Assembly (NCBI RefSeq): GCF_021134715.1
Contig: NC_060024.1
Location: 13,566,974-13,630,973 of the forward strand
Direction: 5' to 3'
Source: Daphnia pulex
Lineage: Eukaryota; Arthropoda; Branchiopoda; Diplostraca; Daphniidae
Length of the DNA stretch: 64,000 nucleotides
The position numbers and the translations under genes were made by a program. The notes beneath the pieces were generated by a model. The model searched no databases. It was not told the origin of the DNA and saw only the letters and a program-made list of their open reading frames with translations. Below are positions 31,570 to 47,496 of the stretch, piece after piece. Every line of letters begins with the position of its first letter. Within the stretch, counting starts at the first letter, position 1.

Positions 31570-32640
31570 TCATAATTATGGGTAAATATTATATTTTTTA
31601 CATTGAATTGTGTATCAATCATACTTTTTCTATTTGTTAATTTACCATTGAATATTAATGTATAAACTTTTTCATTGCTTAGCCAACTATAGCGTCGTGC
31701 TGCTGTTGGGCGTTGTATGACTGGGTCGACCACTGGTGTTCCGATGTCTCCTGGGTACAGCGGTTAGCCGGATAGCAAACGCCGCCGCTCTACTACACAA
31801 CAACAACTTTAACAACCAGTTACTACGCCGAGGCCCCCAAGTACTACACCACTAAGGCGTCGGAGTACCATAACTTACGCTTCGCCGAGCTACTACACCG
31901 ATGCCCCGAATTATTACTCTGCCTCGAGCTACACCAACAAGACAGCGGAGTACTACACGACTACGTATGCTGTCCTATCTGACAACACCGAGTCTCCAGC
32001 TACTACACCGAGTCTCCAGCTACTACACCGAGTCTCCAGCTACTACACCGAGTCTCCAGCTACTACACCGAGTCTCCAGCTACTACACCGAGTCTCCAGC
32101 TACTACACCGAGTCTCCAGCTACTACACCGAGTCTCCAGCTACTACACCGAGTCTCCAGCTACTACACCGAGTCTCCAGCTACTACACCGAGTCTCCAGC
32201 TACTACACCGAGTCTCCAGCTACTACACCGAGTCTCCAGCTACTACACCGAGTCTCCAGCTACTACACCGAGTCTCCAGCTACTACACCGAGTCTCCAGC
32301 TACTACACCGAGTCTCCAGCTACTACACCGAGTCTCCAGCTACTACACCGAGTCTCCAGCTACTACACCGAGTCTCCAGCTACTTTCTCGACCAAAACGG
32401 GCGAATACTATACCGAAGCGCCCAAATACTACTCTGCCCCGATCTACACAGCCTCAACTGAGACGGTCGAGCATTACGCAGCCCCGACGTACTACACAGA
32501 AGCTTCTCCTTCCCACTACGTTGAACAGAAATGCTGTACTGATTCTCCAGTTTACTACACCCCAAACGGGATTTTTGTTCAAATTTGTCGGTTATATTTT
32601 AATAATTGGCAGTCATCGATATTTGATTGTGGACGTTTGA
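31570..32640 (+). pseudogene. Decayed Tyr/Thr 'YYTEAP' repeat gene, unit 2
   Basis: A partial duplicate of unit 1: the ATGG|GTAAATATT first exon and the GGGTCGACCA..GGTGT exon start are both repeated. YYAEAPKYYTTKASEY, PSYYTDAPNYYSASSY and, after the minisatellite, GEYYTEAPKYYSAPIY are each readable but in conflicting frames. One break lies near 31868 and another across the 20-bp repeat. An in-frame TAG also interrupts the start of this unit near 31767. Confidence 0.5.
31991..32380 (+). repeat. Perfect 20-bp minisatellite, 20 copies
   Basis: The unit agtctccagctactacaccg is repeated without variation. The AGTCTCCAGC half occurs 20 times from 31991 to 32380. Because 20 is not a multiple of 3, translation cycles through three frames (YYTESPA, TTPSLQL, LHRVSS), none with a stop. 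Lack of divergence implies recent expansion. There are no unique spacers, so it is not a CRISPR array. Confidence 0.95.
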
Positions 32641-33161
32641 TGAGAAAATAAATTAATTGCGGGTAACTACCTTGTAAGACTTCCCTTAATACCTTTAAAC
32701 CTTTCGGCGACAGATGTTCCTATTTTGGAGGCAGCTTCTTTAGTCGCTCTCCATACGGACATATCCTGGTCTTTGGACGGAATTCTGTTTCAGGGTAAGT
32801 TACGAAAGAAACGTACTGTTGAGTGTTTAATATCAACAGTTTTGTACTTTACATTTAGGATGGCGTAACAAAGGAGTTCATGGCAGCCATTGTGTATGCC
32901 TGTTTGGATCCTTAGCAGAAATTTATTGAAAGAGGAGATGTCTTCATAAGTAATAGCCAAGTGTGTTTATGCATAAAGTAAAACTTCAAAGTTGTAACAA
33001 ATATATTATTTTAATTGATAAACTTTACTTTGTTATAAATAACTCAGACACAATGAACATAAACATGAAAAGGAATTGCTTTATTTTCCCACCTCCACCC
33101 ACAATTCCTCCACTTTTTACAATCACACATATACATACAATCATACATACATACACTTAAG
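32641..33161. other. Intergenic, no gene seen
   Basis: A short exon-like segment at about 32714-32798 and another at 32860-32912 have splice-like edges but no recognisable product. The stretch ends in a TACATA-rich microsatellite. Confidence 0.35.
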
Positions 33162-33165
33162 TTAA

Positions 33166-33426
33166 CCCGTTGGCTGCCACGCCATACAACCCGTAGGTTG
33201 CACTCTACTACTCTACGCGCCACGTCTTAAGGATCCATGACCAAGGTGGGACTTGCCATTGCTGACAAGTCCGTGCTGACAAGGGGGGACTAAGGTGCAT
33301 TGCCTGTTAACAGGCGCCTTGCGGCAGATTTTGGGCTTGGCGACTCTCCGACCCCGCGGCTTGTAAACCACGAGACCGAACAGCGCGGCCCGTGCAGGGG
33401 AGAACAAAGGCGTGGCAGCCAACGGG
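33166..33426. mobile_element. piggyBac-type MITE (261 bp)
   Basis: Perfect 18-bp terminal inverted repeats, CCCGTTGGCTGCCACGCC (33166-33183) and its reverse complement (33409-33426). They are flanked on both sides by TTAA (33162-33165 and 33427-33430). TTAA target duplication plus CCC termini is the hallmark of piggyBac-superfamily elements. The GC-rich interior has no transposase ORF, so it is non-autonomous. TIRs without mismatch suggest fairly recent insertion. Confidence 0.88.
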
Positions 33427-33687
33427 TTAACTAACACAGACACAAACATATTACCAACAACACATGATGATCCGCGATGACATTTTAGAGATACCGGCGA
33501 CGTTTTGGTGTCCATCTTCTCGACGTTTCCTCTGCTTCACCTGAATAAAGAGAAAACAATTCTTATTTAGTGACATGCCATAAAAGTTACATAATACAGA
33601 TGGAAAAAAGGTTTTTTAGCTCAAAGATTTAAAGAAGCAATTTTTTTAACTTAAAATCAAGCTTGCAATATTGCGAACTGTACGCAG

Positions 33688-34076
33688 AACAAAGCTCACT
33701 TGCTAGTTTTTTGAAAATTTTCCGGAAGTAAACCGGAAGTAACCACAGCGCCTCAACCATTGAGCTGTCGTCAAATTAAATCACATATTCGTGATCTCCA
33801 TGAAAAATGGGGTCGATTAGGTGTGATTTAAACGAAATCCAAAATTTGGCCAAAATCGAGAATTTTCCTGAACTATAGTTCAGGAAAATTTTCGAAACCG
33901 GAAGTACGAAAACGTAAAAAAGATAACATGAACTTTACTAAAAATTCGACGAGGATCACGAATATGTGGTTCTTTTGCTCCTCAGATGAATATTTACTGA
34001 ACTACTGAGTGAAATGAGCAAACCGGAAGTAGAAAAAAAAATGCAAATATCGAAAATTTAACAAGTGAGCTTTGTT
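33688..34076. mobile_element. Fold-back / palindromic MITE-like element (389 bp)
   Basis: 15-bp terminal inverted repeats AACAAAGCTCACTTG (33688-33702) and CAAGTGAGCTTTGTT (34062-34076). A second inverted pair, CACATATTCGTGATC and GATCACGAATATGTG, lies inside, with a perfect 30-bp palindrome in the middle (33861-33890, core CTGAACTATAGTTCAG). ACCGGAAGTA is repeated three or four times in one orientation. No coding capacity and no clear target duplication. Confidence 0.7.
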
Positions 34077-34233
34077 GTCGGGATAGTTATCGTCAGTTTT
34101 CATTGAAAAATTTCCACACAATAGCTGCCGATAAATTTTTAAAGAGTTTGCAAAGTAACTGAAACTGACTGTTTTAACAGCTGACAATTATCGAAAAGCC
34201 ATCTAGCGTTAGAAAAAAGAAACGCTTCTAAGT

Positions 34234-34587
34234 CTAAGTAACACTTCCGCGGAAGAAGGGCCTGATTTTGGAATTATTGACAGAGTTTAACGCAAATAAA
34301 TTACTAGTAGATAATCTACGAAAATAAGTCAATTGTCCGGTACCTGGCCATAATCCCGTGGTGAGTGACTGTAGGTGTGTCACAGCAACTGAAGTGATCC
34401 AACTCACAAAGAAAGCAAGAAAAGTTGTGTAGCAGGCTAGCAGCATAAGAAGCACTGAAGTAGTGAAGCTGGATGAGCGTACGTCTTGAAGATAAGGATG
34501 GAGAAAGAACGTTGGTGGAAATCCCTCTTCTGTCATGGACAAATCCAGCATTGGCTCAAGGATGTCCGTGGGGATCTTACGTGCTCT
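34234..34587 (-). CDS. Possible exon of an unknown minus-strand gene
   Basis: A run of about 115 open codons after an acceptor TTTTTTACAG (near 34588) reads ARKIPTDILEPMLDLSMTEE, then a hydrophobic stretch VLLMLLACYTTFLAFFVSWI that could be a membrane helix. No upstream exon was assigned and no family is recognised. It may be a real terminal exon or a relic. Confidence 0.28.
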   Translation of the reverse strand, partial: RARKIPTDILEPMLDLSMTEEGFPPTFFLHPYLQDVRSSSFTTSVLLMLLACYTTFLAFFVSWITSVAVTHLQSLTTGLWPGTGQLTYFRRLSTSNLFALNSVNNSKIRPFFRGSVT

Positions 34588-37500
34588 GTAAAAAATGTGT
34601 TACATTAATGAAAATATAAAGATTAAAAAAGCATATCAATCTTTACATTTTCTAAGAAGCACACTGAAATGTTCATGATGAAAAACCTTAGTAATGGAAT
34701 TACAGCAAACAACCGCATTACTCCTCAGGTGGGATAAATTTCCTGATTTTAAAGAAACTGTTATGAAGTATTACAGTAACATGGTGATAGGTGATTTTGA
34801 CGAGCTTACCTTTTTCATGTGGGTGATGATTTAGTAAGGCATCTGATGTGGCGTGGTATGTGTTGTAGCAGTAATGGGAAATCCACACATTTGTATTCCA
34901 CTATATGTGTGCTTCAAACATGGGTTTTAGGCTTTTGACAGCATGAGGATCTAATGGATGGAAAGTGACTGAGTGCTAAGTCAGCAACTTGTTGCGATGA
35001 CTGACAGTAGCTATGCATCTAAAATTTGAAGAAATAAGTTGGTATAATATGAACATAATGAACCTAGGTTAAGATAAACCTACTTATAAAGATATGAAGT
35101 TCAATTTGGTATTTTAAATCACAGGAATATAAGTATAATTAGCAACAATTTGTTTCGCCCATTTCGTCTCGTTTCATGACGTAGGAACAACAAGAATGAC
35201 AGTAGCGACATCTGGTAATGAGTTTTGAATCTTATGTCAGTTGCACATTCAAACGTAATGCGTCGTCTGCAACTGAAGCAGATGCCGTAATCAATACTAG
35301 ATGTCACTTTCAATAGAAGTTGTCAATAGTCAGCGGTAGATGGCATATAAATGTAAAACTTTTTGTGGCGCGCGGCATTCAAAACATTATCGTGAAAGTG
35401 TAACAATCACGGCAAATACTTACACTTGCATACCGACTTCCAGGGAGATTCAAAACACTGTTTTTAAAAATCGTAAAGCATTTCCCTAAGTTTGAACTAA
35501 TAATATCATATACGTATTTCGGTTGGACTGTTTGTTTTACACTGAACGACTTTTCCTCACAAGACAATCAAACCAATTCATTCGGGCATACGTTTAAACG
35601 GAAGATTCAAAATTATTTCGTGATGTTAACGATCATTTCGAAAAAAATTGAGAAAAACAATAGGAAAAATTAATAATTAATCGTATAAGGCGATTACAAA
35701 AAAATGACAACACGCTAAAATCACAGAGAGTATTATTTGTAATTTAGAGTAAACATAGCAGCGAGTTATCACCGGCGACGGAGGGCCGTGGAACCTAATT
35801 GCGAGGTCGGTTCAAAAAAGGAGAAAACTGTAAAATCGAAATGAATTCGTCGAGAAGACAGAGTGAACGCTTCCACGGCCAATCAGGGCTGATGTGAGCC
35901 ACTAGGAAACACGTTTGTCGTGAAGCCATCTGTGTCATCGAGCTGTGTTGATTCTAGCCAATTGAAAGTTTTCCTTTGGCAGCAGTAGCAGGAGCGCAGG
36001 AGGAGAAGCAGTGCTGGCCCGTCCGTGGAGAAGTTGTCGATGCACGAGAGCGAAAAGGAGGCTCGAATGTAATCCTCGATGCTGCGTTTAAAGCGAGAGT
36101 AATCCAATTCCAGTTTTTGCTGCTGTCTTCGATGATACTTTGGGAGCTGGAAAGAGCAGCAGGACAAGCGCAGCAGTAGCAGCAGCAACACAGTGGCGAC
36201 GGGTCGCCAGTCTGTTGACTTGATTATTATTCCGAGCGTCCGACAACGATGACGACCGACTATACAACAGAGAGTCGAGTCGCTCAATCGGATTAGACCC
36301 TCGTAGCCCGTCCCTAAAGCGTCCAAAAGCGTCCTCCTCGTCCGCACCAGCAGCCAGCATCCAGCATCCAGCAGCAGCCAGCAGTAACCGGGGTGGGGGG
36401 GACAAAAAGTCTGCATAAACGCACGCATCGCTGCCATTGGATAAACACACAACTTTGAACGCTGCTGAATGCTCCTGGCTACAAAGCAGACAAAACAAAA
36501 AAAGGGGGGAAATCTAAAAAAGAAAGGGAAGAAGAAGACAGACGGAATATACAAATCCTTTTTGGATTTTACGGAACGAGTCTTAATGCTGTTAGGTGAC
36601 GAGACCAAATGGCGTCTCCTAATCGAATCAAGGCCTCGTCGGCAAAAGAGCTTGCTCTGCCAACCTCGTTAGCTCTCGTTAGCCACGTTTTATCCGACGC
36701 TAAGCAAACACGAGCCGGACGAAAATCCAGCCCTCCCTACCCCTAGCTACCCTCCATTTTGCAGGAGAGCAAACACCTCAGTTTTCCGCTTCGAATCCAC
36801 TCAACGCGCCCGCACAAGACCCGCCAGTCTGAGCCCCCCAAAGTCGTCGGGACTTTTTCCCCCTTTTTTTCTTATTTTCTTATTTTACGACGGCGCATCC
36901 GACGCCCAACGAAGAAGGAAAAAAGATTCCCGGCTCCTAACTGGGCCGTCATTAAACGCCAGAGAAAAAGTTGGCATGTTTTGTTGCATCTTCTTCTTGT
37001 GTTTGACGCCGACGGCTGCTGCTGCTCCTGGATGTCACATCAAAGTTGGGTCGTTGATGTTGGTCCAATCAACTCCCTGCTGTCTGCCCATTTCATTAGC
37101 ATAATGCAAGCTCGTTCATGCATCTGTTTAACCTTCGCCCGACGCCCCAAGACTGGGCAGAAGAAGAAAAAGTGATCCAGCGGAATCGGAATGTTGTAGC
37201 TGCGAGGCGACGGCCGTTTTTTTGGGGTTGTTATTATCGTCCGTTGAAAAGTCGATGCTGAAAAATGACGGCCATCATTCGAGTCAAGTGACGATCCGAG
37301 TCACGACAATTGAAAAGGGAAGAATATTAGACGCAGCACGCAGCGAAATGACGAGAGATCAATCCGGCGAAAGAGATCCGTCGTCGTCCAGCAGTTGTCT
37401 GATAGTCGTGACAAAAACTCCGCCCATTTGGAAGCGAGTCGCCCACGGGATTGGAGCGAGACGGGACAAAGCTCTGCCACTCTACTGGCTGGCCTTCATC

Positions 37501-37814
37501 ACGAGTGGGTCGAGGCTCCGCCCCCCTTTGCTCCTCTACGTTCTCTCCCCCCCCCCCCCACCACCACCACCACCAGCCACCAGCAAAGTGACTTGGTGCT
37601 CTGTGAACGAACGCGATATCTCAGTGTTTTTGTTCCAGGATCGTAGACTCTTTCCCCAAAAGGTGACGGTTCCAGGCCCAGTCGTCCTTTGCCCTCAGTT
37701 CCGGCCGCTGCACACCCAACAAGTCCAGCACCTGGCAGGGAAACAAAACAAAACAAAAAAACCGAAAATTAGTGATTTCAATTTCATCATCGATTCGACA
37801 CGATCACGACAGAA
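34588..37814. other. Intergenic / upstream region of the MNX homeobox gene
   Basis: About 3.2 kb without a supported gene. The right part (35.9-37.8 kb) is GC-richer with low-complexity runs (poly-C near 37550, CCA repeats) and is probably promoter and 5' UTR of the homeobox gene. ORFs here (for example the minus-strand one near 35883-36608) are compositional. Confidence 0.45.
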
Positions 37815-42087
<4,273 letters not shown>

Positions 42088-44682
42088 TGGACGGCACCCA
42101 GCCACGTCTCATAATTAGCCATTCACAAGCAAATTCTCTCTTCGCTCTTCTTTCTAAATGGACTGACATGTTTTACGCAGATTTTTAGTTGATTGCCCGA
42201 CACAAGGCGACTGTTGCCCCGACCCATTTCGGTTGTGTCCCCTCTCCCCCCTTTTTTTGTGTTAGTCTCTCGGATGATTTAATGCGGACAATGGATGCGG
42301 ACAGACATCATCGGTCATATAGGCCGTCGAGCGGAAAATCTGCCCTGTCAGAAGTCAACAACAACAACAAGAAAAAAAAAACCAACAACCAAAAAACCAC
42401 ATCATTGCACAGAGAAAAACTGGGCGACATAAAAAGCCCAAGCCGTTGTAAATCGTCGACTGGAATATAACCGGCGGCTTGATGACAAACGATTGCCGGC
42501 GCTCTGTGGCGTCTGCGTCGAGGGGCGGATCCCACTTTGTCTTATTGGCTCTCCTATCCTCTTCTTCTTTAGTATATACATAAGAGTGGAGGGGGGGGGG
42601 GAAATCTTTTCTTTCTTTTATATTATACAACTATATAACCAATTTGGAACCAAATAAGCTCTCTCTTTCTATCTCTCTATCTCTCTCTCTCTCCATTTGA
42701 ATTTGAATGTGCAATTCTCAGAGTTATTTGGGAGGGGACAACAAAAATTCGTTCGTGTAATCCTTCGACAAAGGAAAAATTTTGAAAAATTCTCAACAGA
42801 AAAAGAAAAAAAAACTCGTGTGTTGTACAGAATATGACGATATGAATTTGTTTTTCCATTTTTTGAAAAAAATTTGTGTTTTCTCTGGTTTTTATATACC
42901 GCGCGCGCTATACCCTTTTAAAGTCGATTGTTTTTGTTTTCTTTTCGATCTTCATGGCTGTGTGTGTGTGTGTGGGTGTGTGTGTATGTCAATACATCAT
43001 TTTCATTCGTGATCGGTCTTGGGACACTCTTTGACTCTCTCTTTCTCTCTCCCGCTGATTTCATCATGTTAATGGCTGGCCGAGCCGGGGCAAAATCGCT
43101 GGAAAGAGATCGTCAAGCACGAAGCGGCCCTAGTAGTAGTGTCCGTTCTTCCATCGACGAGATTGACCAAACAGCCACCCACTTACAGCCATCCCCCCGC
43201 CAATGGCATATCATCATATCCCCCTCTTGTCAAAGAGTAGCTCGCCATTCTGACCTCGGCGCATAACTGTCGTCATCCATCCTCCTTGTCGTCGTCGTCT
43301 CCCAAAAAGCGGAAAACGTCGGAAGGGAATTAAAACAAATAATCCGATTGGCCGCCGCCGGACCGCTGCATTTCTTTTCTTTCTCTCTGGACAAAACACT
43401 CGTGAATATTACATCTACGGTCATGATCATCGCGGCACTATGGTCGATTACGGCCGATGAATTGCCTCGGTTTTTCTTTTTTTCGGGTCTAGTCCATCTC
43501 ATCCGCGAGCCGGAAGAGATGCCCCAACGTGACCAAAAGTCACCAGAGGGGCTTTTATCGTCTAGTACAGTTTTCTATAGTTGGCCGGAATTTTTCTTTT
43601 CTTTTCATTAGCTGGTGGTGGTGCTGCTGGTGTGAAGAAGAGCCCGAACCTCCGGGAGAAACTTTTAATTAAGAGCCAATCCGTAGCGCACACTCATTCG
43701 GAAAACAGCGGGACCCGCTTTTGGGTCCCGAAGGAGTCGTAGAGTTTTGCTTCCAAGATAGACTTTTGGTGAGCGAGGGGGGGGTATATCCTTTCTTGGA
43801 CGAATATAAAAACTGAACGCGAATAAGTTATGATTCCATCGGTCAAGTTTTTACCACCAACTCTGGCGGCGTTCGAGTGAGGAATATCTCCGAGCCGGCG
43901 GAAGAGGCGAGCGGGAAAAAACAAAAAGAGTTGACGACGGTAATTGGGAATCGGGATCGCTGATTGGTATGTGGATGGCGTGCGGATGGACGTCATGGAA
44001 GAAAGAGGGGGAATGGATCATTCGAGATGGTTTTCATCAGAACTTTGGAGGCCTCCTCCTCCTCCTCCATCGGGAGGCGACTCTAAAAAAAGAGGAGCAG
44101 CAAAGGGAGGGAGGAGAATTGGCTGGAGAACAGAGTTTGACCCTGGAGCGATGTCGCCTCTAATTGGCCCATCTCCAAAGGGGGCGACGTGAGGAAATGC
44201 GCAGCTAATTAACACTCTTCACCTCCTAATGAGGGCCATCAACCGTGGCTGGTCACACTGAGAGACACAGGCCGTCATGCCGAAAGAATCTCACCCTCTT
44301 TTTCGCACTCCCCCACACCCATCCACACCAGTTCGCTTTTTCATTTTCCAGTCGCAGCTCGCCAAACTACAGTGGCTATTCATTCTCTTCTCAATCGCTC
44401 CCCCCGGAATCATTGATTACCTCCGCCCCAGCCCATTCATTGTCCCCTTTATTCGATTCATTACTACACCAGACTCTTCCTCCGCCCTCACCCCACCAAA
44501 CACATCCGACGACAAACAAAAGATCCTTTTTTTTCCCCCAAGACCATCCTTAAGTAATAGAGAGAGAGAGAGATATATTGCGCTCAAAGATTTCATCCAC
44601 CTAGGCAACAGTTAAACGGAAAACAATAAAACATTGTTCAACAAATTACTCCCTCGACCAATCATTTTTCAGAAGAAAACGT
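42088..44682. other. Intergenic, low-complexity, no gene seen
   Basis: 3' flank of exex and 3' flank of ALDH, which converge here. Simple repeats include (CT)n at about 42657-42694, (GT)n at about 42959-42987 and a poly-G run near 42590. ORFs are compositional. Confidence 0.5.
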
Positions 44683-47002
44683 TTAGCTGTTCTTCTGGGG
44701 CATCTTGACGATGACGCTTTTGACTTCCGTGTAGGCCTGGAGGCCATATTCGCCCAACTCACGGCCGATACCCGACATTTTGAAGCCTCCGAAAGGCGTT
44801 TGCGCTTCCAAAACGTCGTAACAATTGATCCTGATCGGCACATAACGGAAAAAAAGACGAAAAAAAAAGGTTTGTTACGTACCCTAGGATAAGGAGATAT
44901 TTTTTGACAGGAAAAATACCAGACAGTTCCGGCGCGAAGTCCTTGAGAGAGATACATGGCCTTGTCCAAATCCTTGGTGAAGACGGCAGCTGCCAGGCCG
45001 TAGATGGTCTTGTTGGCGCGTTCGACGATCTCTTCCATCGAGCTAAACTTCAAAATTTGTTGCACTGGTCCAAAGATCTACTCAAAACGACAGGGGTAAC
45101 CATTAAAGGAGTGCTTAAAATCAAAATTTGGTGTAGATACCTCTTCTCTGGCGATGGTCATGTCATCTTTGACGTCAGCAAACACGGTCGGCTGGATGAA
45201 ATAACCGCGGTCTCCGTATCGTTGACCGCCAGTTAGAAGTTTGGCACCTTCTCTCTTACCCGTGTCGATGAGTGCCAGGATCTTTTTGAACTGATCTTCG
45301 TCCACTTGAGGTCCTTGTTCGACGTTCAAATCAAACGGATTGCCCACATTTCTCTTTTTGGCACGTTCGACGCTCCGCTCGACAAATTCGTCATAGATCG
45401 AATCTTCCACGAAAATGCGAGATCCGGCGCAACAGCTGGCAAGCGAAAAAACTCAGTTCACACAATTCCAATTAATGTTATTTGCGTTATCTTACCATTG
45501 ACCCTGAAATCGAAAATAAACGAGTTAAACCACGACTCCGATTTAAAGTAATGGATAAAATTTACCTGATTAAAGAACAATCCAAAATGAGCGGTTTCCA
45601 CTGCGTGATCGAGATCGCAATCCTTGAAAATAATGTTGGGTGACTTGCCACCAAGCTCCAATGTCACGCGCTTCAAGTTTGATTGAGCTGCTGCTGTCAT
45701 GACCAGGTGTCCAATCTGTCAACACATGAAATTTTATACAACAGGGTTTGAATAAAAAGCACGAATGATAGTTACCTCGGTAGATCCAGTAAATGCCACT
45801 TTATCGACACCCTGCACACAACAAGAAGCAGTTTTTACATTCTGCGTCAACACGGAATATTGTAATTAACTTTTTTTTTTACTTTGTGTGACGCAATGGC
45901 AGCTCCAGCCGTCGGTCCGAAACCAGGTACAATGTTAACTACTCCTGGAGGAAATCCAGCTTCTTTGATAAGCTCAGCAACGTAAAGGGCAGTTAAGGGT
46001 GTCTGCTCAGCTGGCTTCATGACGACAGTGTTTCCTGTGATTCCAATAAATCGATGATACAACCTCTATATTGGTTGTTAAACTTTATTTATTTCATACC
46101 TGTGGCTAGAGCTGGACCCAATTTCCATGCTTGCATCAATAACGGGAAATTCCTGCACAAAGAGGCTACTTTAGTATTCATACATTTTTCTGAAAGGGAC
46201 ACGCGATTTACCATGGAATGATTTGTCCGCAAACTCCGACGGGTTCATGGCGAGTAAATGCAAAGAAAGATCCGTCAACTGGGATGGTTTTTCCTTGGAC
46301 CTTATCGGCCCACCCGGCGTAATAACGCAAGCATTTGATGCTCAGCTCCAAGTCAGCAGCATATGCTGCACTGTAAGGTTTTCCATTGTTCAGGGTTTCC
46401 AAACTCTTTCAGAGAAATTAATTTGTATCAGATTAATCCATAACAAACTGATGTCTATAAGTAACTTACAGCCAAATAAACCCGGTCCCTCTCCATGAGG
46501 TCTGCTAGGCGATTCAAGAGATTTCCTCGTGAAGAAGCATTCATGGTTCTCCAAGTAGAACCCAACTGAAATGCATTTTGGGCAGCTTTCACAGCTTTGT
46601 TAACATCCTCCTAAATGATTTAAACGAAATTATTAAACATTTTTACGAGTGATTGACGATGATGATATTACCTTTTCAGCAGCTTGTATATTTGCAATTG
46701 CTTCACCAGTGGAAGGGTTATATACTGGAAAAGTTTTACCAGACACAGAATTGTGCCACTCATTGTTAATAAACACCTGTAAAACAAATGATTTCATGAA
46801 CAAGCATATGCATGTGCGTAAAAGTACTCTGCAAGGCATGGCAAACAGTTTTGGTTAGACATACTCCTGTATATAGAATTTCTGGATTTGTTTGAGGTGA
46901 AGGCAGTCCTGAAGAAGGTGCTGCTGACATGCACCTTGCAGCCACAGAGTTGAGATTGCACTTGAGATTAAGACTGGCAGCTTTATTGATTAAGCGAATC
47001 AT
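44683..47002 (-). CDS. Mitochondrial aldehyde dehydrogenase (ALDH1/2 class)
   Basis: Multi-exon. Exon 1 is 47002-46865, exon 2 46776-46672, exon 3 starts at 46610 and the last exon is 44830-44683. The N-terminus [20 protein letters not shown] is Arg/Lys-rich without acids, a typical mitochondrial presequence. Then follow [36 protein letters not shown], the NAD-binding VAFTGSTE, the general base in LELGGKSPN and the catalytic Cys in GQCCAGSR. The end is [14 protein letters not shown]. Alignment by eye covers the whole ALDH2 family (about 515 aa). It oxidises aldehydes with NAD+ in the matrix, as in acetaldehyde or lipid-aldehyde detoxification. Start is the first ATG in the presequence frame. 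Confidence 0.93.
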
Positions 47003-47496
47003 GGCGAACAAAACTTAAGTAATAAGAATTCCTATGAAACATAAGACAGATAATTATAAATAGAAATTTGCATGATAGCAAACAGGTGCGCATTACCTTA
47101 AGAGAAGCTTTGACGTTCAAAGGCAGGAGGCAGGACCTTGAATGAAGGCGATAATAATATGTCGACTAAACGACACCTACCGGCGTTCAAAATCCTATTT
47201 TTCAAATATTATGGCGCCAACATATTTACCATTTCTCACTTGGTTTTTACTGTTTAACTTTATTGTCAATTTCGTTAACAAACTAGAAATTACTGCTATT
47301 TCTTTAAAATCTAAAATAGAATATACATGAGAGATTGAGACATCTAGCGACTCAATCATAATGAACATTAATTCTTGGTTTATTTCAAAAGTTCCAGGTT
47401 GACGCACGAACATAATACGGATTTTAACGAATTCGTCTTAAACAAGGGGGTAACGGAACAAAAAGTAAGTTTTCACATTTAAACGGGATCCTTCCT
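47003..47496. other. Intergenic between ALDH and SMC6
   Basis: ALDH promoter/5' UTR side and SMC6 3' end. No supported gene. Confidence 0.5.

Noticed and set aside
31991-32380. CRISPR-like array
   Set aside because: Units are directly adjacent 20-mers with no spacers, in a eukaryotic genome: a minisatellite.
31901-32461. 186-aa ORF through the minisatellite as a real protein
   Set aside because: Its frame does not match the YYTEAP modules on either side; it is open only because the repeat lacks stops in every frame.
35883-36608. 241-aa minus-strand ORF
   Set aside because: Low-complexity composition (Phe, Leu, Cys runs from simple repeats), no domain; likely upstream region of exex.
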